A stretch of 64,000 nucleotides of DNA from Marivirga arenosa. Its GTDB lineage: Bacteria > Bacteroidota > Bacteroidia > Cytophagales > Cyclobacteriaceae. The translations under genes were made by a program, and so were the position numbers. The DNA lies in assembly GCF_030503895.2 (NCBI RefSeq), contig NZ_CP129970.2:3395001-3459000 (forward strand). The letters are read 5' to 3'. How positions within the stretch are numbered: position 1 is the stretch's first letter; each line of letters starts with the position of its first letter. The notes beneath the pieces are model-generated. The model had not been told where the DNA came from, ran no database searches, and saw only the letters and a list, made by a program, of their open reading frames with translations. This document shows positions 15,965 to 25,000 of this stretch, in pieces.

Positions 15965-16527
15965 TGGCTAGAAGTAAAGGAAGAGCAACAGCAGAGGTGA
16001 ATGCCGGTTCAATGGCCGATATTGCATTCTTATTGTTAATATTCTTTCTTGTAACTACTACCATTGCATCAGATAAGGGTTTAACTTTAACATTGCCTCC
16101 TGAGCCGGATGATGCTGAGCAGATTGATGTTAAAATTAAAGATAGAAACCTTTTTAAAGTAGCTATCAACTCAGCTGACAGATTGTTGGTTGAAGGAGAG
16201 AGGCTTGATGATTATACTAAGATTAAAGAGATGCTTATTGAGCATGTTTTAAATCCTAACAATAGTGATGATCTAGCGGAAAGCCCACAAGATGCAATTG
16301 TTTCCTTTAAAACAGATAGAGGGACAAGTTATGAGATTTATATTAATGTATTAGATCAGCTGCAAGGTGCATACTATCAGATTTATGCTGATAGAGCAGG
16401 TATTACGGCTGATGAATATAGATCATTAGATTTAAAGAATCCTAAGGAAAAGGCTCTTTACGAAAAAGGTAAAGGTGATATTCCAATGGCGATTTCAATT
16501 GCGGAACCAACAAACATAGGAGGATAA
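15964..16527 (+). CDS. exbD: ExbD/TolR biopolymer transport protein (first copy)
   Basis: 187 residues. The N-terminal cytoplasmic stretch leads into AGSMADIAFLLLIFFLVTTT, one membrane helix with Asp19, the residue expected to carry protons. The rest is periplasmic, longer than in enterobacterial ExbD (about 140 residues), with an insertion around 60-120. Works with ExbB to energise outer-membrane transport. Starts on the stop of the 107-residue gene; a second exbD follows after 3 bases. Confidence 0.93.
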   Translation: MARSKGRATAEVNAGSMADIAFLLLIFFLVTTTIASDKGLTLTLPPEPDDAEQIDVKIKDRNLFKVAINSADRLLVEGERLDDYTKIKEMLIEHVLNPNNSDDLAESPQDAIVSFKTDRGTSYEIYINVLDQLQGAYYQIYADRAGITADEYRSLDLKNPKEKALYEKGKGDIPMAISIAEPTNIGG

Positions 16528-16530
16528 GTT

Positions 16531-17013
16531 ATGTCAAAGTTTAAGAAAAAAACCAGTGCAAGTCAGGAAATACCTACTTCTGCACTTCCTGATATTATCT
16601 TCATGCTCCTGTTCTTTTTTATGGTGACTACGGTATTGAGAGAGACTGAAATAAAAGTTGAACAAAAAATACCTAAGGCAACTCAATTGAAAAAGATCGA
16701 AAGAAAATCATTGGTTAGTTATTTATACATTGGTAAGCCAAAGCAAACTGAAAAGTTTGGTGGTGAAGCTAAGATTCAAGCTAACGATGTATTTATTGAA
16801 CCAAGAGATGTTCTTCTTTGGGTTTCTAAAGAGAAAGATAAGTTATCGGAGGCAGAACGTGATAAAATTACCATTGCTTTAAAAATTGATAGTGAAGCAA
16901 AAATGGGTATTGTTACGGACGTTCAGCAGAAATTAAGAAAAGCAAATGCTAGAAAGTTAATGTATAATACTTTGAAATTAACTAATAAAGATAAATCTAA
17001 TTCTTTATTATAA
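16531..17013 (+). CDS. exbD: ExbD/TolR biopolymer transport protein (second copy)
   Basis: 160 residues. After a basic N-terminus with KFKKKTSASQEIP comes SALPDIIFMLLFFFMVTTV, a single helix with Asp21 at the proton-carrying position. The periplasmic part has ALKIDSEAKMGIVTDVQQKLRKA, the usual ExbD/TolR C-terminal fold. It differs clearly from the first copy, so the pair may form heteromeric rods in the ExbB pore. Last gene of the cassette, followed by a strong terminator at 17032-17068. Confidence 0.93.
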   Translation: MSKFKKKTSASQEIPTSALPDIIFMLLFFFMVTTVLRETEIKVEQKIPKATQLKKIERKSLVSYLYIGKPKQTEKFGGEAKIQANDVFIEPRDVLLWVSKEKDKLSEAERDKITIALKIDSEAKMGIVTDVQQKLRKANARKLMYNTLKLTNKDKSNSLL

Positions 17014-17031
17014 TTTTCATTGTTAATATAG

Positions 17032-17068
17032 AAAACCTCATTTCTAAAACGAAATGAGGTTTTTTTTT
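17032..17068 (+). terminator. rho-independent terminator of the exb cassette
   Basis: AAAACCTCATTTC pairs with GAAATGAGGTTTT across a 6-base loop, followed by a T run. It lies 18 bases after the second exbD stop. Confidence 0.9.
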
Positions 17069-17094
17069 GTCTCCTGAACCATAATTAGATAATT

Positions 17095-18402
17095 GTGCAG
17101 ATAAATAATTCAAAAACTATCAATGCATGGTGTATGTACGACTGGGCCAATTCAGTCTATGCAATAGTAATTAAATCTTCTATTTTTCCCGTTTTCTATA
17201 ATACAGCCACACAAAATGCTTTTAATGGAGATGTGGTTGATTTTTTTGGCTTTAAACTAGTAAATACTGCGCTTTATTCTTTTGCAATATCATTTAGCTT
17301 TTTGATTGTGGCAATTATATCGCCCTTACTATCTGGTATTGCGGATTATACTTCTAATAAGAAATCTTTTATGCAGTTTTTCACATACCTAGGAGGCTTA
17401 TCATGTATAGGTCTATTCTTTTTTACAGGTGAAAATGTTGAATGGGCCATAATATGTTCTGTATTAGCTAGTATAGGGTTTACAGGGAGTTTAGTTTTCT
17501 ATAATGCCTTTTTACCTATAATTGCTACTCCAGATAAGCATGATATGATCAGTGCTAAGGGCTATTCCCTTGGTTATATTGGTAGCATAATTTTATTGGT
17601 TATCAATCTAGTATGTATTTCAAATCCCGACTGGTTTGGACTTGAAAAGACTGGAATTATAGCTAGGTTTTCTTTTTTAACTGTAGGCTTATGGTGGATT
17701 GGTTTTGCTCAAATTACTTTTAGGGCATTAAAGGAAGTTAAGAAAGAAATTAATTATTCCAGATCTATAATTGTAAGCGGTTATAAAGAGATTATAAAAG
17801 TATTTAAGGAACTTAACAGCCAACCTATATTAAAATATTTCTTGAGTTCTTTTTTCTTTTATAGTATGGGAGTTCAGACCGTAATGTATATGGCGGCTTC
17901 ATTTGGGAGCAAAGAATTAAACCTACCTGGTAATAAATTAATTATCACTATTATCATAATTAATGCGGTAGCCATAATTGGCTCCTATGGTTTTGCTTAT
18001 ATATCAAAAAAGAAAACAAATAAGTTTTCATTGTTGAATATGTTAGTGATATGGGTAGGCATATGTATTTATGCCTATTTTGTTTATACTGATTACCAAT
18101 TCTATTTATTGGCTTTTATTGTTGGCTTGGTTATGGGAGGAATTCAATCACTATCCAGAAGTACATATTCTAAAATAATGCCTCAAAATTCACATGACGA
18201 AGCCTCTTACTTTAGTTTTTACGATGTAACTGAAAAGATTGCAGTTGTAATTGGTACCTTTTCGTATGGATTTATTGAACAATGGACAGGTAGCATGAGA
18301 AATAGCACCATTGCATTGGGATTGTTCTTTGCTATTGGTATGGGATTATTGTTAATGGTAAGAATTCCTTCGAATTTAAATTATAATAGTGAAAACAACT
18401 AG
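17095..18402 (+). CDS. MFS transporter, UMF1/Atg22-like
   Basis: 435 residues, about twelve membrane helices. The N-terminus INAWCMYDWANSVYAIVI is the signature of the UMF1 (Atg22-like vacuolar effluxer) family. Later markers are SPLLSGIADYTSNKKSF, FYNAFLPIIA, GYSLGYIGSIIL and MGGIQSLSRSTYSKIMP. The start is taken as GTG at 17095, because a stop (TAG, 17086-17088) lies just upstream in frame and the next ATG would cut into the conserved NAWCMYDWANS. The substrate is unknown; related eukaryotic proteins export amino acids. Its stop shares the bases CTAG with the convergent sensor gene. Confidence 0.9.
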   Translation: MQINNSKTINAWCMYDWANSVYAIVIKSSIFPVFYNTATQNAFNGDVVDFFGFKLVNTALYSFAISFSFLIVAIISPLLSGIADYTSNKKSFMQFFTYLGGLSCIGLFFFTGENVEWAIICSVLASIGFTGSLVFYNAFLPIIATPDKHDMISAKGYSLGYIGSIILLVINLVCISNPDWFGLEKTGIIARFSFLTVGLWWIGFAQITFRALKEVKKEINYSRSIIVSGYKEIIKVFKELNSQPILKYFLSSFFFYSMGVQTVMYMAASFGSKELNLPGNKLIITIIIINAVAIIGSYGFAYISKKKTNKFSLLNMLVIWVGICIYAYFVYTDYQFYLLAFIVGLVMGGIQSLSRSTYSKIMPQNSHDEASYFSFYDVTEKIAVVIGTFSYGFIEQWTGSMRNSTIALGLFFAIGMGLLLMVRIPSNLNYNSENN

Positions 18403-19976
18403 TTTTCACTATTTTTCATCTTTTGTTCCATCATTCTTTCTTTCCTTCTCATTTCTTCTTGAGTAGCTTCTAATTCTTCCATATTTTGTCTTAACTCCTC
18501 TTCCTGGGCTCTCATTTCTTCAGCTTGTTGTTGCATTTGTTCTAAAAGTATTCTGGTTTTGTCGTTATTTTGTGTGGTAGCAATTGCTGAAGCTATATAT
18601 TCACCTGCTTTCTCAAGGAATTCAATCTCATGCTTTTTAAATACTTTGAATGATGCTAATTCAATTAATGATTGAATTTCTTCATTATACTTCATAGGAA
18701 CTATGGTGAGGCAGGAAGGTGTTGAATCTCCCAATCCTGATGTGATAAAAGTATAATCTTGCGGTATTTCAGTGAGCACTAAGGTTTCCTTTTCTCTGTA
18801 AGTTTGACCCACTAAACCTTGTCCAATTTCTATTCTTTTATTTATATATTTTCTTCTATCAAATGCATATGCTGCCGATAATTCTAGGTACATATCTTTT
18901 TCATTCTCCTCATCTTCCATCAAAATAAATAAACTACCTTGTTGAGCACCTAAATACTCTGTTAAGTATTTTGTGGCTTCAAAAGTTAATTCCTCTGTAT
19001 TTTGTTCACTGTTTCTGATGATTTCACTCAAATTAGAAAGCCCTTCAGTTGACCAAATTCTTTTTTTGTTTTCAATGTCAGCATTTTCCATTTGCTTTTT
19101 CATTTCAATCAGCTGACCAGCTAAATTATCTTGATTAAGCACCTTATTTTCCTCCGTTATCCCATCCCAACTGATATCAAAATTACCTGATGCTACATTT
19201 TTTACATAATTTGCCGCTTTTTTCAAATTCTCAATGGAACCGTTTAAGATTTTAGCAGCACCTCTAAACCTTGTATCGCCATCATTAAAAAGGTATTTTT
19301 TATTATTCTCTCTAAGGTTAATCAGCAGTTCAATCCGTTTCTTTTCATCCCTTCTTAATTTAATAAATATAAATATTAAGGTAGGTAGCCCAATGAGTAG
19401 AAGTAGCAATTGAACTATTGTATTTTGTAGAATTGCACTTTCATATGCTGCTTGTGCTTCTTCTACTAAATTTTCTTCAAATTCATATAATTCTGTAGTA
19501 AAGGCATCATTTATTGGCCAAAATGTTTTACCGAAATCTTCTCTTAATAAATCTTTATAAGCCTCAAGATCATCATTCTTCAAATGATTCACCATTTCCT
19601 CATACAAGTCCACATATTTTCTATATCCAGCTTTTACTCTAGGATAATTTACAGGATCAGAATAACCTTGAATGGCAAATAAACTATCAAGGGTTTTGAA
19701 ATTTTCTCTATTTTGTTTTTTGGCTTGTTCAACACTCCAAAATAAAAATCCTTCTTCTCGAATAAGAGCATATCCTCTACCACTAATATCCATTTGCCGA
19801 ATATTCAATAATGTGTTTTCAGCGGTACGGAACACAAGATCAGCTTGCTCTTGTGTTTCTAAGGCCTCGCTCATCACTTTTTTGTTATAAAAGGAAAGAA
19901 TAACACTTAATAATATCAGGGTTGAAACTGTTATTATCGCTATGGATATTAAATGTTTATTTAAAAATTTCTTCAT
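18399..19976 (-). CDS. CHASE3-GAF membrane sensor lacking a recognised output domain
   Basis: 525 residues. A membrane helix at about 11-31, then a CHASE3 extracytoplasmic domain (about 40-180, with RQMDISGRGYALIREEGFLFW and later EEMVNHLKNDDLEAY), a second helix at about 185-207, a helical or HAMP-like linker, a GAF domain at about 325-480 (IGQGLVGQTYREKETLVL, CLTIVPMKYN), and a C-terminal coiled coil rich in Glu/Gln/Met from about 485. There is no DHp, HATPase, GGDEF, methyl-accepting or phosphatase motif, so it cannot signal alone by those routes. It may pair with a separate kinase. A promoter candidate lies at 20007-20037. Length and domain order are otherwise like Bacteroidota CHASE3 sensors. 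Confidence 0.85.
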   Translation of the reverse strand: MKKFLNKHLISIAIITVSTLILLSVILSFYNKKVMSEALETQEQADLVFRTAENTLLNIRQMDISGRGYALIREEGFLFWSVEQAKKQNRENFKTLDSLFAIQGYSDPVNYPRVKAGYRKYVDLYEEMVNHLKNDDLEAYKDLLREDFGKTFWPINDAFTTELYEFEENLVEEAQAAYESAILQNTIVQLLLLLIGLPTLIFIFIKLRRDEKKRIELLINLRENNKKYLFNDGDTRFRGAAKILNGSIENLKKAANYVKNVASGNFDISWDGITEENKVLNQDNLAGQLIEMKKQMENADIENKKRIWSTEGLSNLSEIIRNSEQNTEELTFEATKYLTEYLGAQQGSLFILMEDEENEKDMYLELSAAYAFDRRKYINKRIEIGQGLVGQTYREKETLVLTEIPQDYTFITSGLGDSTPSCLTIVPMKYNEEIQSLIELASFKVFKKHEIEFLEKAGEYIASAIATTQNNDKTRILLEQMQQQAEEMRAQEEELRQNMEELEATQEEMRRKERMMEQKMKNSEN

Positions 19977-20006
19977 TCTTTTTGGAGAGTTATGGTCGTT
20001 TGTTTT

Positions 20007-20037
20007 CTAAAATAATGGTTTGTTGGCGTAAAACAAA
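20007..20037 (-). promoter_or_regulatory. candidate promoter for the CHASE3-GAF sensor
   Basis: Read on the minus strand: TTTG (20037-20034), 19-base spacer, TATTTTAG (20014-20007). This is close to the Bacteroidota TTTG-N19-TAnnTTTG pattern. It lies 31 bases before the gene's ATG at 19976. Confidence 0.45.
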
Positions 20038-20217
20038 GATTTATATCCCATAGTAACTAACTCTCCTTTTTTGTTAATTGTTAAAAAAGTTGTTTTAATG
20101 TGAGCAATAAAGCATTCCATTAAAACCTATAAAGCACCAATAAAATAATAGGTTATGTATTGATTCTTTTATTATTAAAAAAATACTATTTTCGATTACT
20201 TAATTTTAAAAATATAT

Positions 20218-23200
20218 ATGATGAAAAAACTACTCATAGCTTGTTTTAGCTTATGGTTCTTTTCTTCTTATGCACAGGAAACCTATTATGTTAATGGTGT
20301 GAAAGATGAAAGACCGGGCCTGCATGCTTTTACAAATGCGACACTACATGTTGATTATAAGACTACTCTTGAATCAGCTACCTTAATTATTAAAAAAGGA
20401 GAGGTCATAGCAGCGGGAACCAATGTTAGTATTCCTGAGGGTGCTATAATTCATGATTTAGGAGGTAAACATATTTATCCTTCTTTTATTGAATTATCCA
20501 ATAATTATGGGCTACCTGAAGTGAAAAGTCAAAGAAGTAATGGACCACAATTAGGACCTAAAAAAGAAGGCGCTTACAATACAAATGATGCCATAAGAGC
20601 ATATTTTAATGCTTACGAAGCCTTCACAGCTAAAGATTCTGAAGCTGAAAAATTAAGAAAGGCTGGTTTTGGAACGGTACTTACTCATAATAAGGATGGT
20701 TTAATTAGAGGAACTGGAGCAGTTGTAGCGCTACATGATGGTCCTGAAAATGAAATCATCTTAAAAGAGAAAGCTTCCCAACATTTTTCATTTGATAAAG
20801 GAAGTTCTACCCAAGATAATCCGTCTTCATTAATGGGGGCAATTGCATTGATCAGGCAAAATTATTTAGATGCTAAATGGTATGCATCACAGAATGAGAT
20901 GGTTGATATTTCATTAGCCGCATTTAATAAGAATAAAGCTCATCCTCAAATATTTGAAGTTGGAGGTGATAAATTATATGTATTAAGAGCTGATCATTTA
21001 GGTGATGAATTTGGTGTTCAATATATCATTAAAGGAAATGGAGATGAGTATCAGCGATTAGATGAGATTGGTGCTACAAATGCTTCTCTAATCATTCCTG
21101 TAAACTATCCTGAAGCGTATGATGTAGAAGATCCATTTGATGCATTAAATGTAAGTTTAGCTGAAATGAAGCATTGGGAAATGGCTCCTTATAATTTAAA
21201 AATGCTTAAGGATAAAGGTATTAATTTTTCTATTACTGCTGATGGATTAAAAGACGTTAGCAAGCTTCAAGAAATGCTTTCAAAATCTATCGAAGTAGGT
21301 TTTTCAGAAGAGGAAGCTTTAAAAGCTCTAACGATCACTCCTGCAAGATTAATTAAAATGGATGATAGGTTAGGAAGTTTATCAAAAGGAAAAATTGCCA
21401 ATTTTATAATAACTGATGGAAGTCCTGTTCAAAAGGGAACCAAAATTTATGAGAACTGGGTACAAGGTAATGGATACAAATATCATGATATTGCCTCTCC
21501 CGATTTGGCGGGTAAATATGATCTTTCAGTAGGAGAGCAAGAATATAATTTAATGGTTAGTGGAAAATCTGGAAGTGAAGATTTCAAGATTGTTATAAAT
21601 GATAGCACATCATACAAATTAAAATCAGATATAAAGAAGCAGCTAATTTCACTTTCATTCACGGATGAGGAAAACGAATCAATAGGTGCAGTTCGTATGT
21701 CTGGGTGGTTAACTAAAGATGGACTAGCTGGTAAAGCAAGAATAGCAGATGGTAGTTGGGTTGAATGGTCGGCTAGAAAAAATGCTGATAACGAAGAGTC
21801 TGAAGAAGTTAAAGAAAAATCTCCTGATGATGAAGAATCTGAAAGCATCGGAAATCTTATATACCCATTTGTTGCCCATGGGAATGAAACGAAGCCGAAA
21901 TCCGAAACTATTCTTATTAAAAATGCAACCGTTTGGACCAACGAAGAAGATGGAGTATTAGAAAATACTGATGTTTTATTAGAAAATGGTAAAATATCTA
22001 AAATCGGTAAAAATTTAAGTGCTTCAAATGCTAGAGAGATTGATGGAACAGGAAAGCATTTAACACCTGGAATTATTGATGAGCACTCTCATATTGCAAT
22101 TAGCAGAGGAGTAAATGAAGGATCTGAATCTGTTACTGCTGAAGTTAATATTGAGGACGTAGTTGATTCAGAAGATATCAATATTTATCGTCAATTATCA
22201 GGGGGAGTTGTGGCTTCTCAATTATTACATGGCTCTGCTAACCCAATCGGAGGTAGATCGGCCATTGTAAAATTAAAGTGGGGATATAGTCCTGAAGAAA
22301 TGAAAATATCATGGTCTGATAAATTCATAAAATTTGCATTGGGAGAAAATGTGAAGCAGTCTAACTGGGGAGAAAGAAACACTGTAAGATTCCCTCAAAC
22401 TAGAATGGGAGCAGAGCAAGTGTTTGAGGATGCTTTTACAAGAGCAAGAGAGTATGAAGCAGAATGGAAATCCTACAATCAATTATCAAAAAGAGATCAA
22501 GCGAATACTGCGGCTCCAAGAAAGGATATGGAATTAGAAACCTTAGTTGAAATTCTTAACAGTGATCGATTTATTACTTGCCACTCTTATGTGCAGTCAG
22601 AGATTAATATGCTCATGAAGGTAGCTGAAAGACATGGCTTTAGAATTAATACATTTACACATATTTTAGAAGGCTATAAATTAGCTGACAAAATGAAAGA
22701 ACACGGAGTTGGAGGCTCAACATTTTCAGATTGGTGGGCTTACAAATTTGAAGTGAATGATGCGATACCTTATAATGCAGCTTTAATGAGTGGTGAGGGG
22801 GTTGTTACCGCGATCAATTCAGATGATGCAGAGATGGGTAGAAGACTAAATCAAGAAGCCGGTAAAACTATGAAATATGGTGATGTTCCAGTTGAGGAAG
22901 CTCTAAAAATGGTAACCTTAAATCCTGCCAAATTACTTCATTTAGATGATAGGATGGGAAGCATTAAAGAAGGAAAAGATGCGGATGTTGTTTTGTGGAC
23001 AGATGAACCTCTTTCAATTTATGCTAAAGCAGATAAAACGATAATTGAGGGTACAGTATTCTTTGATAGAGAAGAACAAGAAGCAAAATTAGACGCTATC
23101 CAAGCTGAAAGAGCAAGATTGGTTAATAAAATGAGAGGTGCTAAGTCTAATGGTAAACCTACTCAAAAAGTAATGCCTAAATCTCAAATTATATATGAGT

Positions 23201-23238
23201 GTGAGACTGAAATTCAAAATTATTCATCTTTAAAGTAA
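20218..23238 (+). CDS. tandem amidohydrolase fusion, exported
   Basis: 1006 residues with a signal peptide (about 1-20, ending SSYAQ). Two amidohydrolase-like units are fused. The first (about 20-450) keeps the C-terminal signature LTITPARLIKMDDRLGSLSKGKIANFIITDG, but its metal-binding HxH is replaced by YPSFIELSNNYG, so it looks inactive. After a linker with an acidic, charged stretch (about 515-550) the second unit (about 565-985) has TPGIIDEHSHIAIS (HxH), TCHSY, FTHILEGYK and INSDDAEMG, so a working metal centre is plausible. Imidazolonepropionase/dipeptidase-like; substrate unknown. The two ATG codons at 20218 and 20221 are alternative starts. The next gene is a second degenerate relative. 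Confidence 0.88.
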   Translation: MMKKLLIACFSLWFFSSYAQETYYVNGVKDERPGLHAFTNATLHVDYKTTLESATLIIKKGEVIAAGTNVSIPEGAIIHDLGGKHIYPSFIELSNNYGLPEVKSQRSNGPQLGPKKEGAYNTNDAIRAYFNAYEAFTAKDSEAEKLRKAGFGTVLTHNKDGLIRGTGAVVALHDGPENEIILKEKASQHFSFDKGSSTQDNPSSLMGAIALIRQNYLDAKWYASQNEMVDISLAAFNKNKAHPQIFEVGGDKLYVLRADHLGDEFGVQYIIKGNGDEYQRLDEIGATNASLIIPVNYPEAYDVEDPFDALNVSLAEMKHWEMAPYNLKMLKDKGINFSITADGLKDVSKLQEMLSKSIEVGFSEEEALKALTITPARLIKMDDRLGSLSKGKIANFIITDGSPVQKGTKIYENWVQGNGYKYHDIASPDLAGKYDLSVGEQEYNLMVSGKSGSEDFKIVINDSTSYKLKSDIKKQLISLSFTDEENESIGAVRMSGWLTKDGLAGKARIADGSWVEWSARKNADNEESEEVKEKSPDDEESESIGNLIYPFVAHGNETKPKSETILIKNATVWTNEEDGVLENTDVLLENGKISKIGKNLSASNAREIDGTGKHLTPGIIDEHSHIAISRGVNEGSESVTAEVNIEDVVDSEDINIYRQLSGGVVASQLLHGSANPIGGRSAIVKLKWGYSPEEMKISWSDKFIKFALGENVKQSNWGERNTVRFPQTRMGAEQVFEDAFTRAREYEAEWKSYNQLSKRDQANTAAPRKDMELETLVEILNSDRFITCHSYVQSEINMLMKVAERHGFRINTFTHILEGYKLADKMKEHGVGGSTFSDWWAYKFEVNDAIPYNAALMSGEGVVTAINSDDAEMGRRLNQEAGKTMKYGDVPVEEALKMVTLNPAKLLHLDDRMGSIKEGKDADVVLWTDEPLSIYAKADKTIIEGTVFFDREEQEAKLDAIQAERARLVNKMRGAKSNGKPTQKVMPKSQIIYECETEIQNYSSLK

Positions 23239-24549
23239 GTGGACATGAAGATATTTAAAATAATAGGAATAGTAATATTGAGTTTTTGCAGCATATTAGC
23301 TCATGCTCAAGTTCCTGCACCAGGTGAACCGCAAAAAGAGCCGATAGCTATTATGAATGCAACCGCTCACATTGGAAATGGTGAAGTAATTGAGAATTCA
23401 GTTATCACTTTTGAGAATGGAGTAATCACAAATGTTGCAGATGCATCAAAAGTCAGATTAGATCTATCCTCGTATAAAGTAATTGATGCTGAAGGTATGC
23501 ATGTATATCCTGGATTAATAGCCAGTAATACCATTATGGGATTAGAAGAAATCTCAGCAGTTAGAGCTACTCGTGATCAGGATGAAACAGGTGAGTTTAA
23601 TCCTAATGTTAGAGCATTAATCGCTTATAATACAGATTCTGAAATTATACCTACCACCCGATTTAACGGAGTGCTTTATGCACAGACCACACCAAGAGGG
23701 GGAAGGATATCAGGAAGTAGTTCCGTAATGGATTTAGATGCATGGAACTGGGAAGATGCGGTATTAAAGAATGATGAAGGAATTCATCTGAATTGGCCTT
23801 CAAAATTACAATATCCAAGATGGTGGTTAGGAGAAACAGAGTGGAGAGAAAATAAAGAATATGATAAGCAATATGAAGAGCTTAAGGTATTCTTTAATGA
23901 CGCAGTATCTTATAGTGAATTAAGTTCTACTGAAGTTACTAATCTTAAGCTTGAAGCCATGAAAGGCTTATTTGATGGAAGTAAAACTCTTTATATTCAT
24001 ACTGACAGAGCAAAAGAGATATTAGAATCTATTCAATTTGCTCAATCTGTGGGAGTTCAGAAGATGGTACTGGTAGGAGGTGACCAAGCTTATTATGTTA
24101 AAGACTTTTTATTGGAAAATGAAATTCCAATTATAGTTGAAGAGACATTAAGACTACCAAGTAGGAATTCTGATGCAGTAGACATGCCTTATAAAACTCC
24201 TTATTTACTACATAAGGCTGGGTTAAAAGTGGCAATTGGTCAATGGGGTTCAGTAATGCAAGTTAGGAATTTACCTTTTAGTGCAGGAACAGCCGCTGCT
24301 TACGGACTTTCAAAAGAAGAAGCTTTACAAATGGTAAGTTTAAATCCGGCTGAAATAATGGGTGTTTCAGATAAAATTGGAAGTCTTGAAAAAGATAAAA
24401 TAGCTTCATTGGTAATTTCAAAAGGAGATATATTAGATATGGAAGGAAATAAACTTGAATATGTTTTTATTGAAGGCCGACAAGTTACGTTGGAGGCTCA
24501 CCAACAAAGACTGTATAAAAAGTTTAAAGAGAAATATGAAAATGAATAA
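23239..24549 (+). CDS. degenerate amidohydrolase-like exported protein
   Basis: 436 residues, signal peptide at about 1-22 (ending AHAQ). The fold signature is clear: AEGMHVYPGLIASNTIMGLEEI at the first strand and MVSLNPAEIMGVSDKIGSLEKDKIASLVISKGD at the end. The metal ligands are missing: HxH reads ASN, and the late Asp position (usually SD) reads IGQWGSVMQVRN. It probably does not hydrolyse with a metal centre and may be a partner of the fusion protein directly upstream, which ends at the preceding base. Translation from the ATG at 23239-23247 is ambiguous (GTG at 23239, ATG at 23245). A strong terminator follows. Confidence 0.85.
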   Translation: MDMKIFKIIGIVILSFCSILAHAQVPAPGEPQKEPIAIMNATAHIGNGEVIENSVITFENGVITNVADASKVRLDLSSYKVIDAEGMHVYPGLIASNTIMGLEEISAVRATRDQDETGEFNPNVRALIAYNTDSEIIPTTRFNGVLYAQTTPRGGRISGSSSVMDLDAWNWEDAVLKNDEGIHLNWPSKLQYPRWWLGETEWRENKEYDKQYEELKVFFNDAVSYSELSSTEVTNLKLEAMKGLFDGSKTLYIHTDRAKEILESIQFAQSVGVQKMVLVGGDQAYYVKDFLLENEIPIIVEETLRLPSRNSDAVDMPYKTPYLLHKAGLKVAIGQWGSVMQVRNLPFSAGTAAAYGLSKEEALQMVSLNPAEIMGVSDKIGSLEKDKIASLVISKGDILDMEGNKLEYVFIEGRQVTLEAHQQRLYKKFKEKYENE

Positions 24550-24577
24550 TGGTGTTCATTTTAGTGGAAAAAACAAA

Positions 24578-24606
24578 AAAACCGGCCTTTTGGCCGGTTT
24601 TTTTAA
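24578..24606 (+). terminator. rho-independent terminator, probably two-way
   Basis: AAACCGGCC pairs with GGCCGGTTT around TTTT, flanked by an A run and a T run. It closes the amidohydrolase operon. Because the A run precedes it, it can also serve the convergent thioredoxin gene on the minus strand, whose stop lies at 24603-24605. Confidence 0.9.
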
Positions 24607-24932
24607 TTTAATTCCTTTTCAGGAAGTAAATTATCAATAAGGTCTTGAACTTTGCTTTTATCAGCACTTGATATTTTATCCTTTAATTCTCCATTTTCAT
24701 AACTTGCAAAAAATGGTAAACTATATACACCAGCTGATAATCTTGCTTTTGGGTTATCAGGTGCATTGATTTCTAAGAATTTGATGTTACTAGGTGAGTC
24801 TGCAACCATTCTTTCAAATTGTGGGTTGAATGCTTTACAAACTCCACACCAATCAGCATAAAATTTAACAACTACTCTTTCATTACTTTTTAACTCCTGC
24901 TCTAAATTATCGTCTGTTACTTGCTCTATCAT
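24603..24932 (-). CDS. thioredoxin-family protein with CGVC active site
   Basis: 109 residues, no signal peptide, so cytoplasmic. FYADWCGVCKAFNPQF holds Cys29 and Cys32; the classical thioredoxin site is CGPC, here Val replaces Pro. SLPFFASYENG carries the conserved cis-proline. The fold length is normal for thioredoxin. A Val at that place is expected to shift the redox potential and reactivity, so it may be a specialised thioredoxin rather than the general electron donor. It lies downstream of the hybrid kinase on the same strand but 282 bases away, so it is probably transcribed on its own. Confidence 0.9.
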   Translation of the reverse strand: MIEQVTDDNLEQELKSNERVVVKFYADWCGVCKAFNPQFERMVADSPSNIKFLEINAPDNPKARLSAGVYSLPFFASYENGELKDKISSADKSKVQDLIDNLLPEKELN

Positions 24933-25000
24933 AATGGAATTACGTTTTAAATTTTAAGTAATTACCATAATTATTAAAGAATGTTTCGCAATTTGAAAGG

